Counted from the stretch's first letter, positions 1-9,337 are shown. The stretch is DNA of 64,000 nucleotides from Methylophaga sp. (GCA_002733715.2 NVWQ02000053.1:1-64000), one strand, 5' to 3'. Made by a program: numbers and translations. The notes: generated from the sequence alone by a model not told the origin.

Positions 1-332
1 CGTTGCAATGTTTGACAAGGACTAGTCATTGCCTTCACATTGCGCCTTGCTCTGACATTCGTGCTAAGCTCTGAAATATGCAATTCCAAGTAGTTTGGGT
101 ATATACCTTAATTTTATTTTGTAAAGTGCATTAAATTGTATTAAACTGCCAAACGCGTCACATTATGACAATTTAAGTGGCGTACTCTGCATAGAATTTG
201 AATCTATGTAAATCTGACAGATAAGAAGAAACGTCTTGATATGGTTTTTTTTAGCAGATCTTTGAAAGTGGTATTAATTTTGCAGTCTTGGTTGAATGAT
301 TCTGAACCATTTATAAAAAGTAATAATTAAAT
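1..332. other. Intergenic region upstream of tolC-like gene
   Basis: No convincing gene is seen in these 332 bases on either strand. A weak sigma-70-like pair TTGTAA (119-124) and TAAACT (142-147) with 17-nt spacing could drive the downstream outer membrane gene; the -10 match is only 4 of 6. A short palindrome GTCA-catta-TGAC lies near 158-170. The first 95 bases have no recognisable content and may be the tail of a repeat or of an upstream gene's untranslated region. Confidence 0.4.
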
Positions 333-1640
333 ATGAAATTAAACACACATGGAATAATTGGTGGCCTGCTCTTTATGTTGCCTTTATTATCACACGCTGA
401 AACATTAGTCGAAGCAGTAGAGGCAGTGATTAGCACTAATCCAAATGTACTGGCTAGCATTAATGAACGTCAAGCCGTTGCTGAAGAGATTAAACAGGCA
501 AAAGCAGGCTATTTACCCACCGTTGATCTTGCCATCGGCACGGGGTGGGAAATGACAGATAGTCCAATCACGCGAGGAGAAGTTCATCTCAATCGTGATG
601 AAGCGAGCTTACAGCTTCGCCAAATGTTATTTGACGGAATGGAAACAAAAAATGAAGTACGGAGACAGACCGCTCGCACTGATTCTCGTGCCTACAATAT
701 AGCGGGTACGTCAGAAGATAAGGCATTAGAAGCTATTGAAGCCTACCTCAACGTATTGCGTAGGCAAAAGCTAGTAGATTTAGCTATTACTAATCTTGAA
801 GCACACGAACGTACACATGATCAGATTAATTTACGAAGTGAATATGGTGTTGGTCGAAAAGCAGATGAAGATCAAAGTAATGGTCGACTTGCTTTAGCAA
901 AAGCCAATTTAATTGCAGAGCAAAGCAACTTAATCGATGCAGAAACGACTTATTTGCGCGTTGTAGGTATTGTGGCTGAGGATTTGTCCGATCCTGATTT
1001 GCCAAGAAATTTGATACCGGAATCGTTGGATGAAGCTATCGCTCAGGCATTGGAAAATCATCCTATCCTTAAGTCAGCAATGGCTGATGTCGAGTCGAGC
1101 AATGCACAATATGACACAGCGAAATCATCCTTTTATCCGAAGGTGGATTTTGAATTAGGAACGACAGCAGGTAATGATTTAGATGGCATTTCAGGGACAA
1201 ATAAAGATATTACCGCGATGTTTCGGTTGCGTTATAACCTACTCAATGGTGGTCGGGATTCAGCTCGACGTGAAGAAACGGCCTATTTGATAAGTCAGGC
1301 AACAGAGATCCGCAATAATACACATCGTCAAGTTGAACAAAGCATGCGCTTATCATGGAATGCATTAAAAACGGTTGATATGCAAAGAGAATACTTTGAG
1401 ATACATGTAGAATCTAGTAAACGATCACGTGATGCATATCAGCAACAATTTAATCTTGGTCAGAGAACATTATTAGATTTATTAGATTCTGAAAATGAAG
1501 TGTTTGTAGCGGGCCAAGATTATGTGAACTCGCAATATGATGAGTTTATTGCATTATATAGAATTCTTAATAGCATGGGCGCTTTGCTGCCGAGTCTTAA
1601 TGTGGCATTGCCAGAAGGGAGCGCAATAGTCAGCAAATAA
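333..1640 (+). CDS. TolC family outer membrane efflux/secretion channel
   Basis: The 435-residue product begins with a signal peptide (about residues 1-22, ending SHA) and then shows the two tandem outer-membrane-efflux-protein repeats typical of TolC, AggA and LapE. The phrases LRQMLFDG (first half) and LRYNLLNGGRD (second half) are the family's strand-turn signatures, and LGQRTLLDLLDSENE near residue 375 is the classic TolC-family helix motif. The family forms trimeric outer membrane channels for type I secretion or RND efflux. No inner membrane ABC or adaptor gene adjoins it, so the partner and substrate cannot be told; length and motifs lean towards the AggA/LapE secretion branch. A hairpin terminator follows. 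The ATG start places the signal peptide correctly, though the upstream ribosome site is weak. Confidence 0.9.
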   Translation: MKLNTHGIIGGLLFMLPLLSHAETLVEAVEAVISTNPNVLASINERQAVAEEIKQAKAGYLPTVDLAIGTGWEMTDSPITRGEVHLNRDEASLQLRQMLFDGMETKNEVRRQTARTDSRAYNIAGTSEDKALEAIEAYLNVLRRQKLVDLAITNLEAHERTHDQINLRSEYGVGRKADEDQSNGRLALAKANLIAEQSNLIDAETTYLRVVGIVAEDLSDPDLPRNLIPESLDEAIAQALENHPILKSAMADVESSNAQYDTAKSSFYPKVDFELGTTAGNDLDGISGTNKDITAMFRLRYNLLNGGRDSARREETAYLISQATEIRNNTHRQVEQSMRLSWNALKTVDMQREYFEIHVESSKRSRDAYQQQFNLGQRTLLDLLDSENEVFVAGQDYVNSQYDEFIALYRILNSMGALLPSLNVALPEGSAIVSK

Positions 1641-1660
1641 ACATATATAGCAGTTAAATA

Positions 1661-1697
1661 AAGCCACGGTAGACTTATTGAATAGCGTGGCTTTTTT
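1661..1697 (+). terminator. Rho-independent terminator after tolC-like gene
   Basis: An 8-bp perfect stem AAGCCACG (1661-1668) / CGTGGCTT (1686-1693) is followed by a T-run ending at 1697. It lies 20 bases after the stop codon of the outer membrane protein gene and separates it from fabA. Confidence 0.7.
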
Positions 1698-1795
1698 GTG
1701 TCACAACTCCTTGGTAATGTAAGCTTTTTTTTCTTGTTTTACTGCTTGTCGTGATATCATTACACTTCACAAATAATAGGTCCTTAGAATAATAC

Positions 1796-2311
1796 ATGAG
1801 TAATCAATCATCATTTACATACGAAGAGCTTTTGCAATGTGGTCGTGGCGAGATGTTTGGCCCAGGCAATGCTCAATTACCCATGCCCAATATGCTAATG
1901 ATGGATCGCATTACACATATCTCAAATGAGGGTGGAAAATATGATAAAGGTGAAATTATTGCTGAGCTAGATATTAACCCTGATTTGTGGTTTTTTGGTT
2001 GCCACTTTCCGGGAGATCCTGTTATGCCAGGTTGTCTAGGTTTAGATGCCATGTGGCAATTAGTGGGTTTTCACCTTGCTTGGTTAGGTAACCCCGGCCA
2101 CGGTCGTGCGTTAGGATCAGGAGAGGTGAAGTTTTCAGGACAGGTTTTACCTACCGCAAAAATAATAACGTATAAAATTGATTTAAAACGCGTAATTGCG
2201 CGTAAATTAGTTTTAGCTATTGCTGATGGTACTGTGTCTGTTGATGGACGTGTGATCTATACTGCAAAAGATCTCCGAGTAGGTCTTTTTACTTCTACAG
2301 ATAATTTTTAG
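1796..2311 (+). CDS. fabA: 3-hydroxyacyl-ACP dehydratase/isomerase FabA
   Basis: FabA dehydrates 3-hydroxydecanoyl-ACP and isomerises the product to cis-3-decenoyl-ACP, the branch point to unsaturated fatty acids in the cytosol. The 171-residue protein has the usual family length. His70 (in [12 protein letters not shown]) and Asp84 (in LGLDAMWQ) fall at the same numbers as the E. coli catalytic pair. fabB follows after 9 bases in the same direction, the standard two-gene unit for anaerobic unsaturated fatty acid synthesis. I did not find a clear FadR- or FabR-like operator in the 5' region. Confidence 0.97.
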   Translation: MSNQSSFTYEELLQCGRGEMFGPGNAQLPMPNMLMMDRITHISNEGGKYDKGEIIAELDINPDLWFFGCHFPGDPVMPGCLGLDAMWQLVGFHLAWLGNPGHGRALGSGEVKFSGQVLPTAKIITYKIDLKRVIARKLVLAIADGTVSVDGRVIYTAKDLRVGLFTSTDNF

Positions 2312-2320
2312 GAAATAGTA

Positions 2321-3540
2321 ATGAAACGGGTTGTTGTTACAGGTTTAGGTATTACATCATGTTTAGGATTGGATGCCGAAACAGTTACAGAGTCGTTAAG
2401 ACTAGGTCGTTCAGGTATAAAATTTAAACAGGAATACGCTGACATGGGCTTTCGCAGTCATGTTGCAGGTAGTGTTGAGATTGATTTTAAAGAACATATT
2501 GATCGAAAAGTATTACGGTTTATGGGCGATGCTGCGGCTTATGCTTATATTTCAATGAAACAAGCTATTGCCGATGCTGGCTTGAGCGAAGAGCAGGTCT
2601 CTAATCCACGAACAGGGCTTGTAATGGGCTCCGGTGGTGCATCATCAAAAATCAAGTTGAAGCGGCTGATATTCTTCGTGAAAAAGGTATTCGTCGAGTT
2701 GGTCCTTATCGTGTTACTCAAGTTATGGGTAGTACAACATCGGCTTGTTTGGCAACACCCTTTAAAATAAAAGGCGTCAATTACTCGATGTCATCAGCAT
2801 GTGCAACCAGTGCACACTGTATTGGAAATGCAATGGAGCAGATTCAGTTAGGCAAACAAGATATTGTATTTGCTGGTGGTGGTGAAGAAGAGCATTGGAC
2901 GATGAGTTCATTGTTTGATGCCATGGGTGCATTATCGACAAAATACAATGACACACCAGATAAAGCATCACGCGCTTATGATGCTGATCGCGATGGTTTT
3001 GTTATCGCCGGTGGTGGTGGAGTACTAGTATTAGAAGAATATGAACATGCTAAAGCACGTGGTGCTAAAATTTATGCTGAGTTAACCGGTTATGGTGCAA
3101 CATCAGATGGCTATGACATGGTTGCACCATCAGGTGAAGGTGCAATTCGTTGCATGCAATTAGCAATGTCGACAGTTGACGCGCCAATTGATTACATTAA
3201 TGCCCATGGTACAAGTACACCAGTAGGTGATTTAGCTGAGCTAGGCGCCGTGAAAAAAGCATTTGGTGATAATCCTATTCCAGTAGTAGGTTCGACTAAA
3301 TCATTGTCAGGACACTCACTAGGTGGTGCTGGCGTGCAAGAAGCTATTTATTGTTTATTGATGATGAAAAATGACTTTATTGCTGCTTCTGCAAATATTG
3401 ATAATTTAGATCCGGAAGCTGAAGGCGTGCCAATTATCCGTGAGCGTAAAGACAATGCGGGATTGAAAACGGTTATGTCGAATAGTTTTGGTTTTGGTGG
3501 TACTAATGCCACATTAATTTTTGAGAAATTAGTGGATTAA
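2321..3540 (+). pseudogene. fabB: 3-oxoacyl-ACP synthase I FabB, split by a -1 frameshift
   Basis: FabB elongates cis-3-decenoyl-ACP made by FabA. The reading frame is broken: the N-terminal part reads from 2321 and the C-terminal part continues in another frame. Homologous sequence switches frame at the A-run 2647-2651, where five A are present and six are needed to read SSKNQVEAA. Restoring one A gives a 406-residue protein, the length of E. coli FabB, with Cys161 (SSACATSA), His296 ([11 protein letters not shown]) and His332 (SLSGHSLGG) intact. FabB is normally essential alongside FabA, and the downstream part shows no decay, so a homopolymer sequencing error is more likely than a true pseudogene. 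The spacing from fabA is 9 bases. Confidence 0.9.
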
Positions 3541-3567
3541 TTTTAAGGCGTTCAAGTAATTTGGAAA

Positions 3568-3598
3568 TAAAAAGACCGCCTATTGGCGGTCTTTTTAT
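3568..3598. terminator. Bidirectional rho-independent terminator
   Basis: A perfect 10-bp stem AAAGACCGCC (3571-3580) / GGCGGTCTTT (3585-3594) with a 4-base loop has an A-run on the left and a T-run on the right. It therefore works in both directions, ending fabB from the left and the small minus-strand gene, whose stop codon begins one base to its right. Confidence 0.85.
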
Positions 3599-3772
3599 TT
3601 ATAATAAATCATCATCGGTAACGGCACCGCGTTTCCCTGCAAGTGCTTCTTGAATCAGGCCGATAAGCTTGGCCTTTTTGTCAGCATCATCAAGATACTT
3701 TGAACTAAAGGTAATACCAAATTTACCAGCATATTGCTGCACCAGCATAATTAAAACTGTTTCATCTTCCAC
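3599..3772 (-). CDS. Small hypothetical protein, 57 residues
   Basis: I do not recognise this protein. The longer open frame starts upstream, but a GTG at 3772-3770 is preceded by GGAG six bases away, giving a 57-residue product that begins MEDETVLIMLVQQYAG. It is soluble looking, with a Lys/Asp-rich middle and an acidic C-terminus ending TDDDLL, and no signal peptide or membrane segment. Support for a real gene comes from the ribosome site, a TATAAT-like hexamer upstream on the same strand (3823-3828), and the bidirectional terminator directly at its stop codon. It diverges from the neighbouring esterase gene. Confidence 0.55.
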   Translation of the reverse strand: MEDETVLIMLVQQYAGKFGITFSSKYLDDADKKAKLIGLIQEALAGKRGAVTDDDLL

Positions 3773-3847
3773 AAAGGTCTCCAAATAACATAAAATCACA
3801 TAACTACTCAGTTAAAAGTATCATTATAAAGCAATGCAAATAATCAG

Positions 3848-4618
3848 ATGAAATTACATTATCAAATTACGGGTACAGGACAAGCTTTAGTTATAATACA
3901 TGGCTTGTTTGGTTCATCAGATAATTGGCGGGGCTTAGCAAAACAATTAGCTAATCATGCGCAGGTTATTACGGTTGATTTGCGTAACCATGGTAAGTCC
4001 CCGCATAGTTCACAGCAGAATTATGACTTGATGGTTGAAGACTTAGTGGAATTATTTGATGACTTAAATTTAAATAAAGCTGATATTATTGGCCATTCTA
4101 TTGGCGGTAAAGTCGCAATGGCATTCGCGGCAGCGTATCCTGAGCGTCTTAATAAATTAGTGGTTGTTGATATATCACCGAGAGAATATGCTGGTGATAG
4201 CAGCCACATTGTAATATTCGAGGCCTTACTGGCGGTTGATTTATCGCTCTATTCAAAACGAAGTGAAGTGAATGAGGTACTTTCAGAGCTATTGCCTGAT
4301 AAATCGGTGAGACAATTTTTATTAATGAATATCTCGCAAGAGAATGGTCGCTTAATATGGCGAATAAATTTGCAAGCACTTTATAATAACTATGCTAATT
4401 TTGGGGCGGCTGTTGGCGAACAAATGAAAGTAGGTAATGTTACTTGTTTTATTCGTGGCGGGCGTTCTGGTTATATTCAAGCTAATGATGAACTATTAAT
4501 TGCGAAACAGTTTCCCCGATCAGAGATATTTACTATTGAACAAGCAGGCCATTGGGTTCATTCTGAAGCACCACAACAATTTCTAAGTAAAGTGAATAAT
4601 TTTCTAAATTATGATTAA
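3848..4618 (+). CDS. Alpha/beta-fold hydrolase, YbfF-like esterase
   Basis: The 256-residue protein is a single alpha/beta hydrolase domain of the YbfF esterase type, probably cytosolic. The oxyanion segment IIHGLFGSSDNWR (residues 16-28), the nucleophile Ser84 in GHSIGG, and His235 in AGHWVHSEAP are all visible; VDLRNHGKSPHS near residue 43 is a YbfF signature. YbfF enzymes hydrolyse short acyl esters and acyl-CoA in vitro; the physiological substrate is not settled. The stop codon overlaps the start of the next gene by 8 bases, so the two are translationally coupled. Confidence 0.88.
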   Translation: MKLHYQITGTGQALVIIHGLFGSSDNWRGLAKQLANHAQVITVDLRNHGKSPHSSQQNYDLMVEDLVELFDDLNLNKADIIGHSIGGKVAMAFAAAYPERLNKLVVVDISPREYAGDSSHIVIFEALLAVDLSLYSKRSEVNEVLSELLPDKSVRQFLLMNISQENGRLIWRINLQALYNNYANFGAAVGEQMKVGNVTCFIRGGRSGYIQANDELLIAKQFPRSEIFTIEQAGHWVHSEAPQQFLSKVNNFLNYD

Positions 4619-4958
4619 GCCTCAAACTGTACAAAAGCTGCTTGATTTTCGCCGTGAACGTGATTGGGAACAATTTCACACACCTAAAGATCTTGCTATT
4701 TCATTATCAATTGAAGCCTCGGAGTTATTAGAGTGGTTTCAGTGGAGTGACAACGAGCAAATTACGCAAAAATTGAACTCAGAGAAGCGTGAAGCATTAG
4801 AAGATGAAGTGGCCGACGTAGTCGCTTACTTAACCTATCTTTGCCATGATTTAGATATTGATATCAATAAAGTGGTCGAGGCAAAAATTAACAAAAATGC
4901 AGTTAAATATCCTGTTGATAAAGTGAAAGGACGATCTGATAAATATAATGAGTATTAA
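4611..4958 (+). CDS. MazG-like nucleotide pyrophosphohydrolase
   Basis: A 115-residue all-helical protein with the MazG/dCTPase metal-binding pattern: EASELLEWFQW near residue 31 and EDEVADVVAYL near residue 64 supply the acidic residues that bind magnesium. Small stand-alone members of this family hydrolyse dCTP or non-canonical NTPs to the monophosphate and pyrophosphate, cleaning the nucleotide pool. It overlaps the upstream esterase gene by 8 bases. Substrate cannot be read from the sequence. Confidence 0.88.
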   Translation: MIKPQTVQKLLDFRRERDWEQFHTPKDLAISLSIEASELLEWFQWSDNEQITQKLNSEKREALEDEVADVVAYLTYLCHDLDIDINKVVEAKINKNAVKYPVDKVKGRSDKYNEY

Positions 4959-5001
4959 ATCAGGTATTATATTAGCCTAAAATAAAGGTATCTCTAATTT
5001 T

Positions 5002-5859
5002 ATGAATGCAATCGTTTTTCTTATTCAGTGTTCAGATCAAAAGGGCTTAGTGGCCGGTATTACTAGCTTCTTTGCGCAGCGCCAATACAATATATTGCAT
5101 TGTCAGCAATATACTGATGTGCAAGATGGACAGTATTTTATGCGCATTAAGTTAGAAGATGATGGGCAATTGCAGCGGGATGATCTAGAACAACAATTTA
5201 CTGATTTTGCGAAAAAGTCAGGTTTAGAATGGTCGGTACGTTATTCTGATGTGCCATATCGAGTTGCATTATTAGTAACGCGAGCATCGCATTGTCCCTA
5301 TGATCTATTGTTACGCCAGCAAGAAGGTGAACTGAAATGTGATATTCCTTTAGTGATTGGTAATCACGATGATTTAGAAAATATGGCTAATCAGTTTAAG
5401 GTGCCGTTTTATCACTTGCCGATTAGCAAAGAAACCAAGCCGCAACAAGAAGCCCAAATCAATGAGCTATTAGAAAAAAATGATATTGATTTAGTAGTGA
5501 TGGCGCGCTATATGCAAATACTATCTGAAGACTTTGTGCAACGTCATGCTGGCCATGTGATTAATATTCATCACGGATTTTTGCCTGCATTTCAAGGTGC
5601 AAGACCCTACCACCAAGCGTATGCGCGGGGTGTGAAAATTATTGGTGCAACGGCACACTATGCTACCGCAGATTTGGATGAAGGGCCGATTATTGAACAA
5701 GATGTTCAGCGTGTCATGCATGATAACAGCCCTGAAGATTTAGTAATGATTGGTAAAGATATTGAGCGTTTAGTTTTAGCACGTGCTGTTAAGGCACATA
5801 TTGAACATCGTATTATTATTTCAGGCAGGAGAACGATTGTTTTTTCTGAAGGTGCTTAA
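5002..5859 (+). CDS. purU: Formyltetrahydrofolate deformylase PurU
   Basis: PurU hydrolyses 10-formyltetrahydrofolate to formate and tetrahydrofolate, balancing one-carbon pools. The 285-residue protein has the expected N-terminal ACT domain (about 1-80, starting FLIQCSDQKGLVAGIT) and a C-terminal formyltransferase-fold domain. The catalytic trio is present: Asn188 and His190 in NIHHGFLPAFQGA and Asp226 in LDEGPII. It stands alone, 43 bases after the pyrophosphohydrolase gene. Confidence 0.96.
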   Translation: MNAIVFLIQCSDQKGLVAGITSFFAQRQYNILHCQQYTDVQDGQYFMRIKLEDDGQLQRDDLEQQFTDFAKKSGLEWSVRYSDVPYRVALLVTRASHCPYDLLLRQQEGELKCDIPLVIGNHDDLENMANQFKVPFYHLPISKETKPQQEAQINELLEKNDIDLVVMARYMQILSEDFVQRHAGHVINIHHGFLPAFQGARPYHQAYARGVKIIGATAHYATADLDEGPIIEQDVQRVMHDNSPEDLVMIGKDIERLVLARAVKAHIEHRIIISGRRTIVFSEGA

Positions 5860-5915
5860 ATTTTATAGGCGTAAGTTCACTCATTAATAAAGTCATTAAA
5901 ATAACGACTACTTCC

Positions 5916-5944
5916 TTGTTTGTATTTGTGGCATTAAATATGCT
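5916..5944 (+). promoter_or_regulatory. Candidate sigma-70 promoter for HDOD gene
   Basis: TTGTTT (5916-5921) and TATGCT (5939-5944) are separated by 17 bases in the 125-base gap before the HDOD gene. The match is moderate (4 of 6 in each hexamer) and no experiment supports it. Confidence 0.3.
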
Positions 5945-5984
5945 TTATTTTTTGCAGATAAACTACAAATAATAAGGGTGTTTA

Positions 5985-6836
5985 ATGAATTCAGCAGACA
6001 ATGCTTCGATTTCCCTGGAAGATGCTCTAAGGCAAATTATTAACCGTGGTGAAATTGATGTACCAATGCTGCCAGAAGTGGCGAATAGAGCGCTCTTACT
6101 AGCTCAGAGTCCTGAGTCGGATGCTACTGAAATGGCAAAACTAATTCAAAGTGATCAATCACTGGCAGGACATGTGATGCGTATTGCTAACTCTGTAGCT
6201 TATACACCTTTATCCAATTTAGTTTCACTGCAACAAGCTGTTGCTCGGCTTGGAATGACAATTATTAGTGAAATTGCATTAGCAGCAGCCATTGGTGCCA
6301 AGATGTTTAATACACCGGGTTATGAGGATTATGTTGCAGGTGTTTGGCAACATGCAATAGCAACATCGCTTTGGTCAAAAGAAGTTGCTCGTCATTGCCG
6401 GAGTAACGTAGAAGTGGCATTCCTTGCCGGTTTACTACACTCAATTGGCCGTCCAGCAGTGTTACAAACAATTTTAGATTTGGCAAATAAAAAGAATATT
6501 TCGTTGACGGCAGAAGAAGTTCATCAATTAGAAAATAGCTATTGCCAGCAGGTTAGTGAGGCCGTTGTTAATAAATGGCAGATGCCGGCGTTAGTTGTTG
6601 AGGCTGTTTGTGCTTACACCGATTACAATAGTGCCTTAACAGCAGGTGCTCAGGCTACACATGTTGTTGTTGGGTCGCGATTTGCCATGCAAATGCTGAC
6701 ACCAGAGAAGTTAGATAAAGAGACACTATTTGCTTTACCTGTGCTTGCAAAACTAAATCTGTATCAAGATGATGTAGAAAAAATATATGAACAAACCGAA
6801 TCGGTTAAAGTGAGATTGGAAGGGTTGTCGTCATGA
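5985..6836 (+). CDS. HDOD domain protein
   Basis: The 283-residue protein is almost entirely an HDOD domain: VPMLPEVANRALLLAQSPE near residue 25, QSDQSLAGHVMRIANSV near 50, and a helical core with LAGLLHSIGRPA near 146. HDOD proteins lack HD phosphodiesterase activity and act as signalling scaffolds, often linked to chemotaxis, c-di-GMP or stress. There is no attached receiver or GGDEF domain. The stop codon overlaps the sthA start by 4 bases, so the two genes are coupled; the reason for that pairing is unknown. Confidence 0.85.
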   Translation: MNSADNASISLEDALRQIINRGEIDVPMLPEVANRALLLAQSPESDATEMAKLIQSDQSLAGHVMRIANSVAYTPLSNLVSLQQAVARLGMTIISEIALAAAIGAKMFNTPGYEDYVAGVWQHAIATSLWSKEVARHCRSNVEVAFLAGLLHSIGRPAVLQTILDLANKKNISLTAEEVHQLENSYCQQVSEAVVNKWQMPALVVEAVCAYTDYNSALTAGAQATHVVVGSRFAMQMLTPEKLDKETLFALPVLAKLNLYQDDVEKIYEQTESVKVRLEGLSS

Positions 6837-8230
6837 GAAAAATACAAGCTAGCTATGATGTGATGGTGATAGGAAGTGGTCCAGCAGGGCAAAAAGCGGC
6901 AATTCAGGCTGCCAAGGCAGGACAAAGTGTTGCCATTATTGAGCGAGATAGCCTATTTGGTGGAGCATGTGTTCACCGAGGTACCATTCCTTCTAAAACA
7001 TTGCGCGAAAATGCATTAAGAGTAAAGCATATGCGCCAAAATGCCGCCTTAGCTGATTTTGAACTCAGTGAAGCGACAGAAATGGTTACTCTAATTGACC
7101 GTTTAGATGAAGTGCTTAAATCACATGATCGCTATATGCGGAAACAAATTGATCGCAATGGCATTGACCGAATTCATGGTCGAGCTAGTTTTATTGATAA
7201 TACAACAATAAAGATCACCAACGTTGATGGTACTACTATTGATGTTAGTGTCAAAAAAGTCATTATTGCTGTGGGCTCTTACCCTAGAAAACCAGAAAAT
7301 ATTCCTATCGATCACGAGAATATTTTTGATAGTGATTCGATGCTATCTATGCTGTATTTACCCTCGAGTTTAACGGTATTAGGTGGTGGGGTGATTGCCA
7401 GTGAATATGCCTCTATCTTTCAGGCATTAGGCGTTAAAGTAACGATGATTGATCGCTATCCCACGCCGCTTGGTTTTTTAGACAGTGATATGACCGATGT
7501 TTTCTTAAAAGCCTTTACCGCGATGGGCGGAACATGGATGGGAAATAAAAAGGTAGAAAAGGTGTATTGGGATGAGATCAATGAAGTAGTCACTGAATGT
7601 GAAGATGGCACGGTTGTGCGAAGCCAAAAGCTATTATGTGCCGCCGGTAGGCTAGCGAATGTCGATGGCCTGCAACTTGAAAATGCAGGTTTATCACTGA
7701 ATGACAAAGGTTTAGTCAGCGTTGATGATACCTTGTGTACTGAGGTTGAGAATATTTATGCTGCCGGTGATGTTATTGGTCCGCCTTCATTGGCATCCGC
7801 TTCGATGGAACAGGGAAGGCGCGCGGCTTGCAATGCATTAGGAATAGATATTGGAGGTATGAGTCAGTTAATTCCTGCAGGGATTTATTCTATTCCCGAA
7901 CTGTCATCAGTAGGGCTGACGGAAAAACAAGCACGCGAACAACATGATAAGATTATTATTGGTACTGCCAAGTTTGCTGAAGTTGCACGCGGCCAAATTT
8001 CGGGTAATACCGAAGGTATGTTAAAAATTATTGCTGATTCGCAAGGCAAGAAAATACTAGGCGTGATGTTGGTGGGCGAAGGCTCAACCGAAGTAGTACA
8101 TATTGGTCATATGGCAATGTTATGTGATGCGGAAGTTGATATCTTTGTTGAAAGCACATTTAACTTTCCAACATTAGCAGAAGCGTATAGGATAGCGGCA
8201 TTAGAAATATTGGCGAAACGCTCACAGTAA
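6833..8230 (+). CDS. sthA: Soluble pyridine nucleotide transhydrogenase (SthA-like)
   Basis: A 465-residue flavoprotein of the two-dinucleotide-binding-domain family. It shows the FAD motif VIGSGPAGQKAA (12-23), the NAD(P) motif VLGGGVIASEYAS near 181, a second FAD segment IYAAGDVIGPP near 305, and a C-terminal dimerisation domain. The region that would hold the redox disulfide reads GGACVHRGTIPSK: Cys46 is present but the second cysteine is Thr51. Loss of the second cysteine is the hallmark that separates SthA transhydrogenases from lipoamide and glutathione reductases. The enzyme exchanges reducing equivalents between NADPH and NAD+. The GGACVHRG variant differs somewhat from E. coli SthA, so exact activity is inferred. 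Confidence 0.85.
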   Translation: MRKIQASYDVMVIGSGPAGQKAAIQAAKAGQSVAIIERDSLFGGACVHRGTIPSKTLRENALRVKHMRQNAALADFELSEATEMVTLIDRLDEVLKSHDRYMRKQIDRNGIDRIHGRASFIDNTTIKITNVDGTTIDVSVKKVIIAVGSYPRKPENIPIDHENIFDSDSMLSMLYLPSSLTVLGGGVIASEYASIFQALGVKVTMIDRYPTPLGFLDSDMTDVFLKAFTAMGGTWMGNKKVEKVYWDEINEVVTECEDGTVVRSQKLLCAAGRLANVDGLQLENAGLSLNDKGLVSVDDTLCTEVENIYAAGDVIGPPSLASASMEQGRRAACNALGIDIGGMSQLIPAGIYSIPELSSVGLTEKQAREQHDKIIIGTAKFAEVARGQISGNTEGMLKIIADSQGKKILGVMLVGEGSTEVVHIGHMAMLCDAEVDIFVESTFNFPTLAEAYRIAALEILAKRSQ

Positions 8231-8234
8231 AAAA

Positions 8235-8993
8235 ATGAAAATAATCATGATCACAGGTGCGACCTCGGGTTTTGGTGAAGCAACAGCCCGATTATTTGCT
8301 AAAAATGGTTGGAGATTGATTCTAACAGGGCGAAGAAAAGACCGTTTAGAGCGATTACAAAATGAGCTGGGTGGTGCAGATATCGTGCATTATTGTTGCT
8401 TTAATATTAGTGACCGCCAAGCTGTAGAAAATGCATTTCAATCTTTGCCAGAATCATTCTCCAATATTGATGTTTTACTTAATAATGCTGGCCTAGCTTT
8501 AGGCCTAGATCCTGCTGATGAGAGCAATCTCGATGATTGGGAGCAAATGGTTGACACCAATATCAAAGGTTTGATGTATTGCACACGAACCATGTTGCCA
8601 AAAATGAAACAACGTGGGCAGGGCTATATTATTAATATAGGTTCAGTTGCAGGAAATTGGCCTTATCCTGGTGGCAATGTATATTGCGCAACCAAGGCAT
8701 TTGTTCGCCAATTTTCATTAGCGATTAGAGCTGACTTATTAGGTTCAGGTATTAGAGTAACGAATATCGAACCGGGTAATGCAGAGACTGAATTCTCAAC
8801 AGTACGGTTTAATAATGATGAGCAACGGGCAGAGAATGTTTATCAAAATACGAAAGCTTTAACAGCGGATGATATTGCCGAGACAGTGTATTGGTTAGTA
8901 AACACACCCACACATGTGAATGTCACTACTATGGAAATTATGCCGACGGAACAATCGACGGGTGCATTAGCGGTATATCGCCGCGATAAATAA
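8235..8993 (+). CDS. SDR family NADP-dependent 3-hydroxy acid dehydrogenase, YdfG-like
   Basis: A 252-residue short-chain dehydrogenase with the cofactor motif TGATSGFGEA (7-16), NNAG (83-86), and the catalytic Ser137, Tyr150 and Lys154 (YCATK). The sequence around PGNAETEFSTVRF near residue 178 and the C-terminal region are typical of YdfG, which oxidises L-allo-threonine, serine and 3-hydroxy acids and reduces malonic semialdehyde. It starts 4 bases after sthA, suggesting co-transcription with the HDOD-sthA unit. Confidence 0.88.
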   Translation: MKIIMITGATSGFGEATARLFAKNGWRLILTGRRKDRLERLQNELGGADIVHYCCFNISDRQAVENAFQSLPESFSNIDVLLNNAGLALGLDPADESNLDDWEQMVDTNIKGLMYCTRTMLPKMKQRGQGYIINIGSVAGNWPYPGGNVYCATKAFVRQFSLAIRADLLGSGIRVTNIEPGNAETEFSTVRFNNDEQRAENVYQNTKALTADDIAETVYWLVNTPTHVNVTTMEIMPTEQSTGALAVYRRDK

Positions 8994-8995
8994 AA

Positions 8996-9337
8996 CTAAG
9001 AAAATATCCACGTTGTAGGATTAGGGTGTGCTTGTTGTGCATCTAAATATTTCATACCTTTAACCATACGAATAACTAGCCAAATTACAGTGAATAATAA
9101 AACGAAGTAACCGATAATCATCATCATTAACAATAGACCGATAAATGCATATAAAAATCCAATCCAAAAGGTACGGATTTGGAATTGATAATGGCTTTGC
9201 AGCCATTCTGGAGCATCATCTTTATTAATGTATGCCATGACTAAGCCAATAATACTGATAAAAGGGATCAGAATGCCTGCTAAGTAAAGAATGTAGATAA
9301 GTTTCGGTGTTGATGTGTTTACAGGTACTTCTGACAT
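8996..9337 (-). CDS. DUF4870-like small membrane protein
   Basis: A 113-residue protein with three hydrophobic segments (about 13-34, 54-80 and 78-95). The phrase WLQSHYQFQIRTFW between the first two is characteristic of this small membrane protein family, whose function is unknown. It ends 2 bases from the convergent dehydrogenase gene and lies downstream of the metal transporter genes on the same strand, 30 bases after the permease, so it could be the last gene of that operon. Confidence 0.75.
   Translation of the reverse strand: MSEVPVNTSTPKLIYILYLAGILIPFISIIGLVMAYINKDDAPEWLQSHYQFQIRTFWIGFLYAFIGLLLMMMIIGYFVLLFTVIWLVIRMVKGMKYLDAQQAHPNPTTWIFS

Noticed and set aside
2647-2651. Programmed -1 frameshifting in fabB
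   Set aside because: There is no downstream stem-loop or known precedent for fabB, and a single missing A in a homopolymer is explained more simply by sequencing error or mutation.
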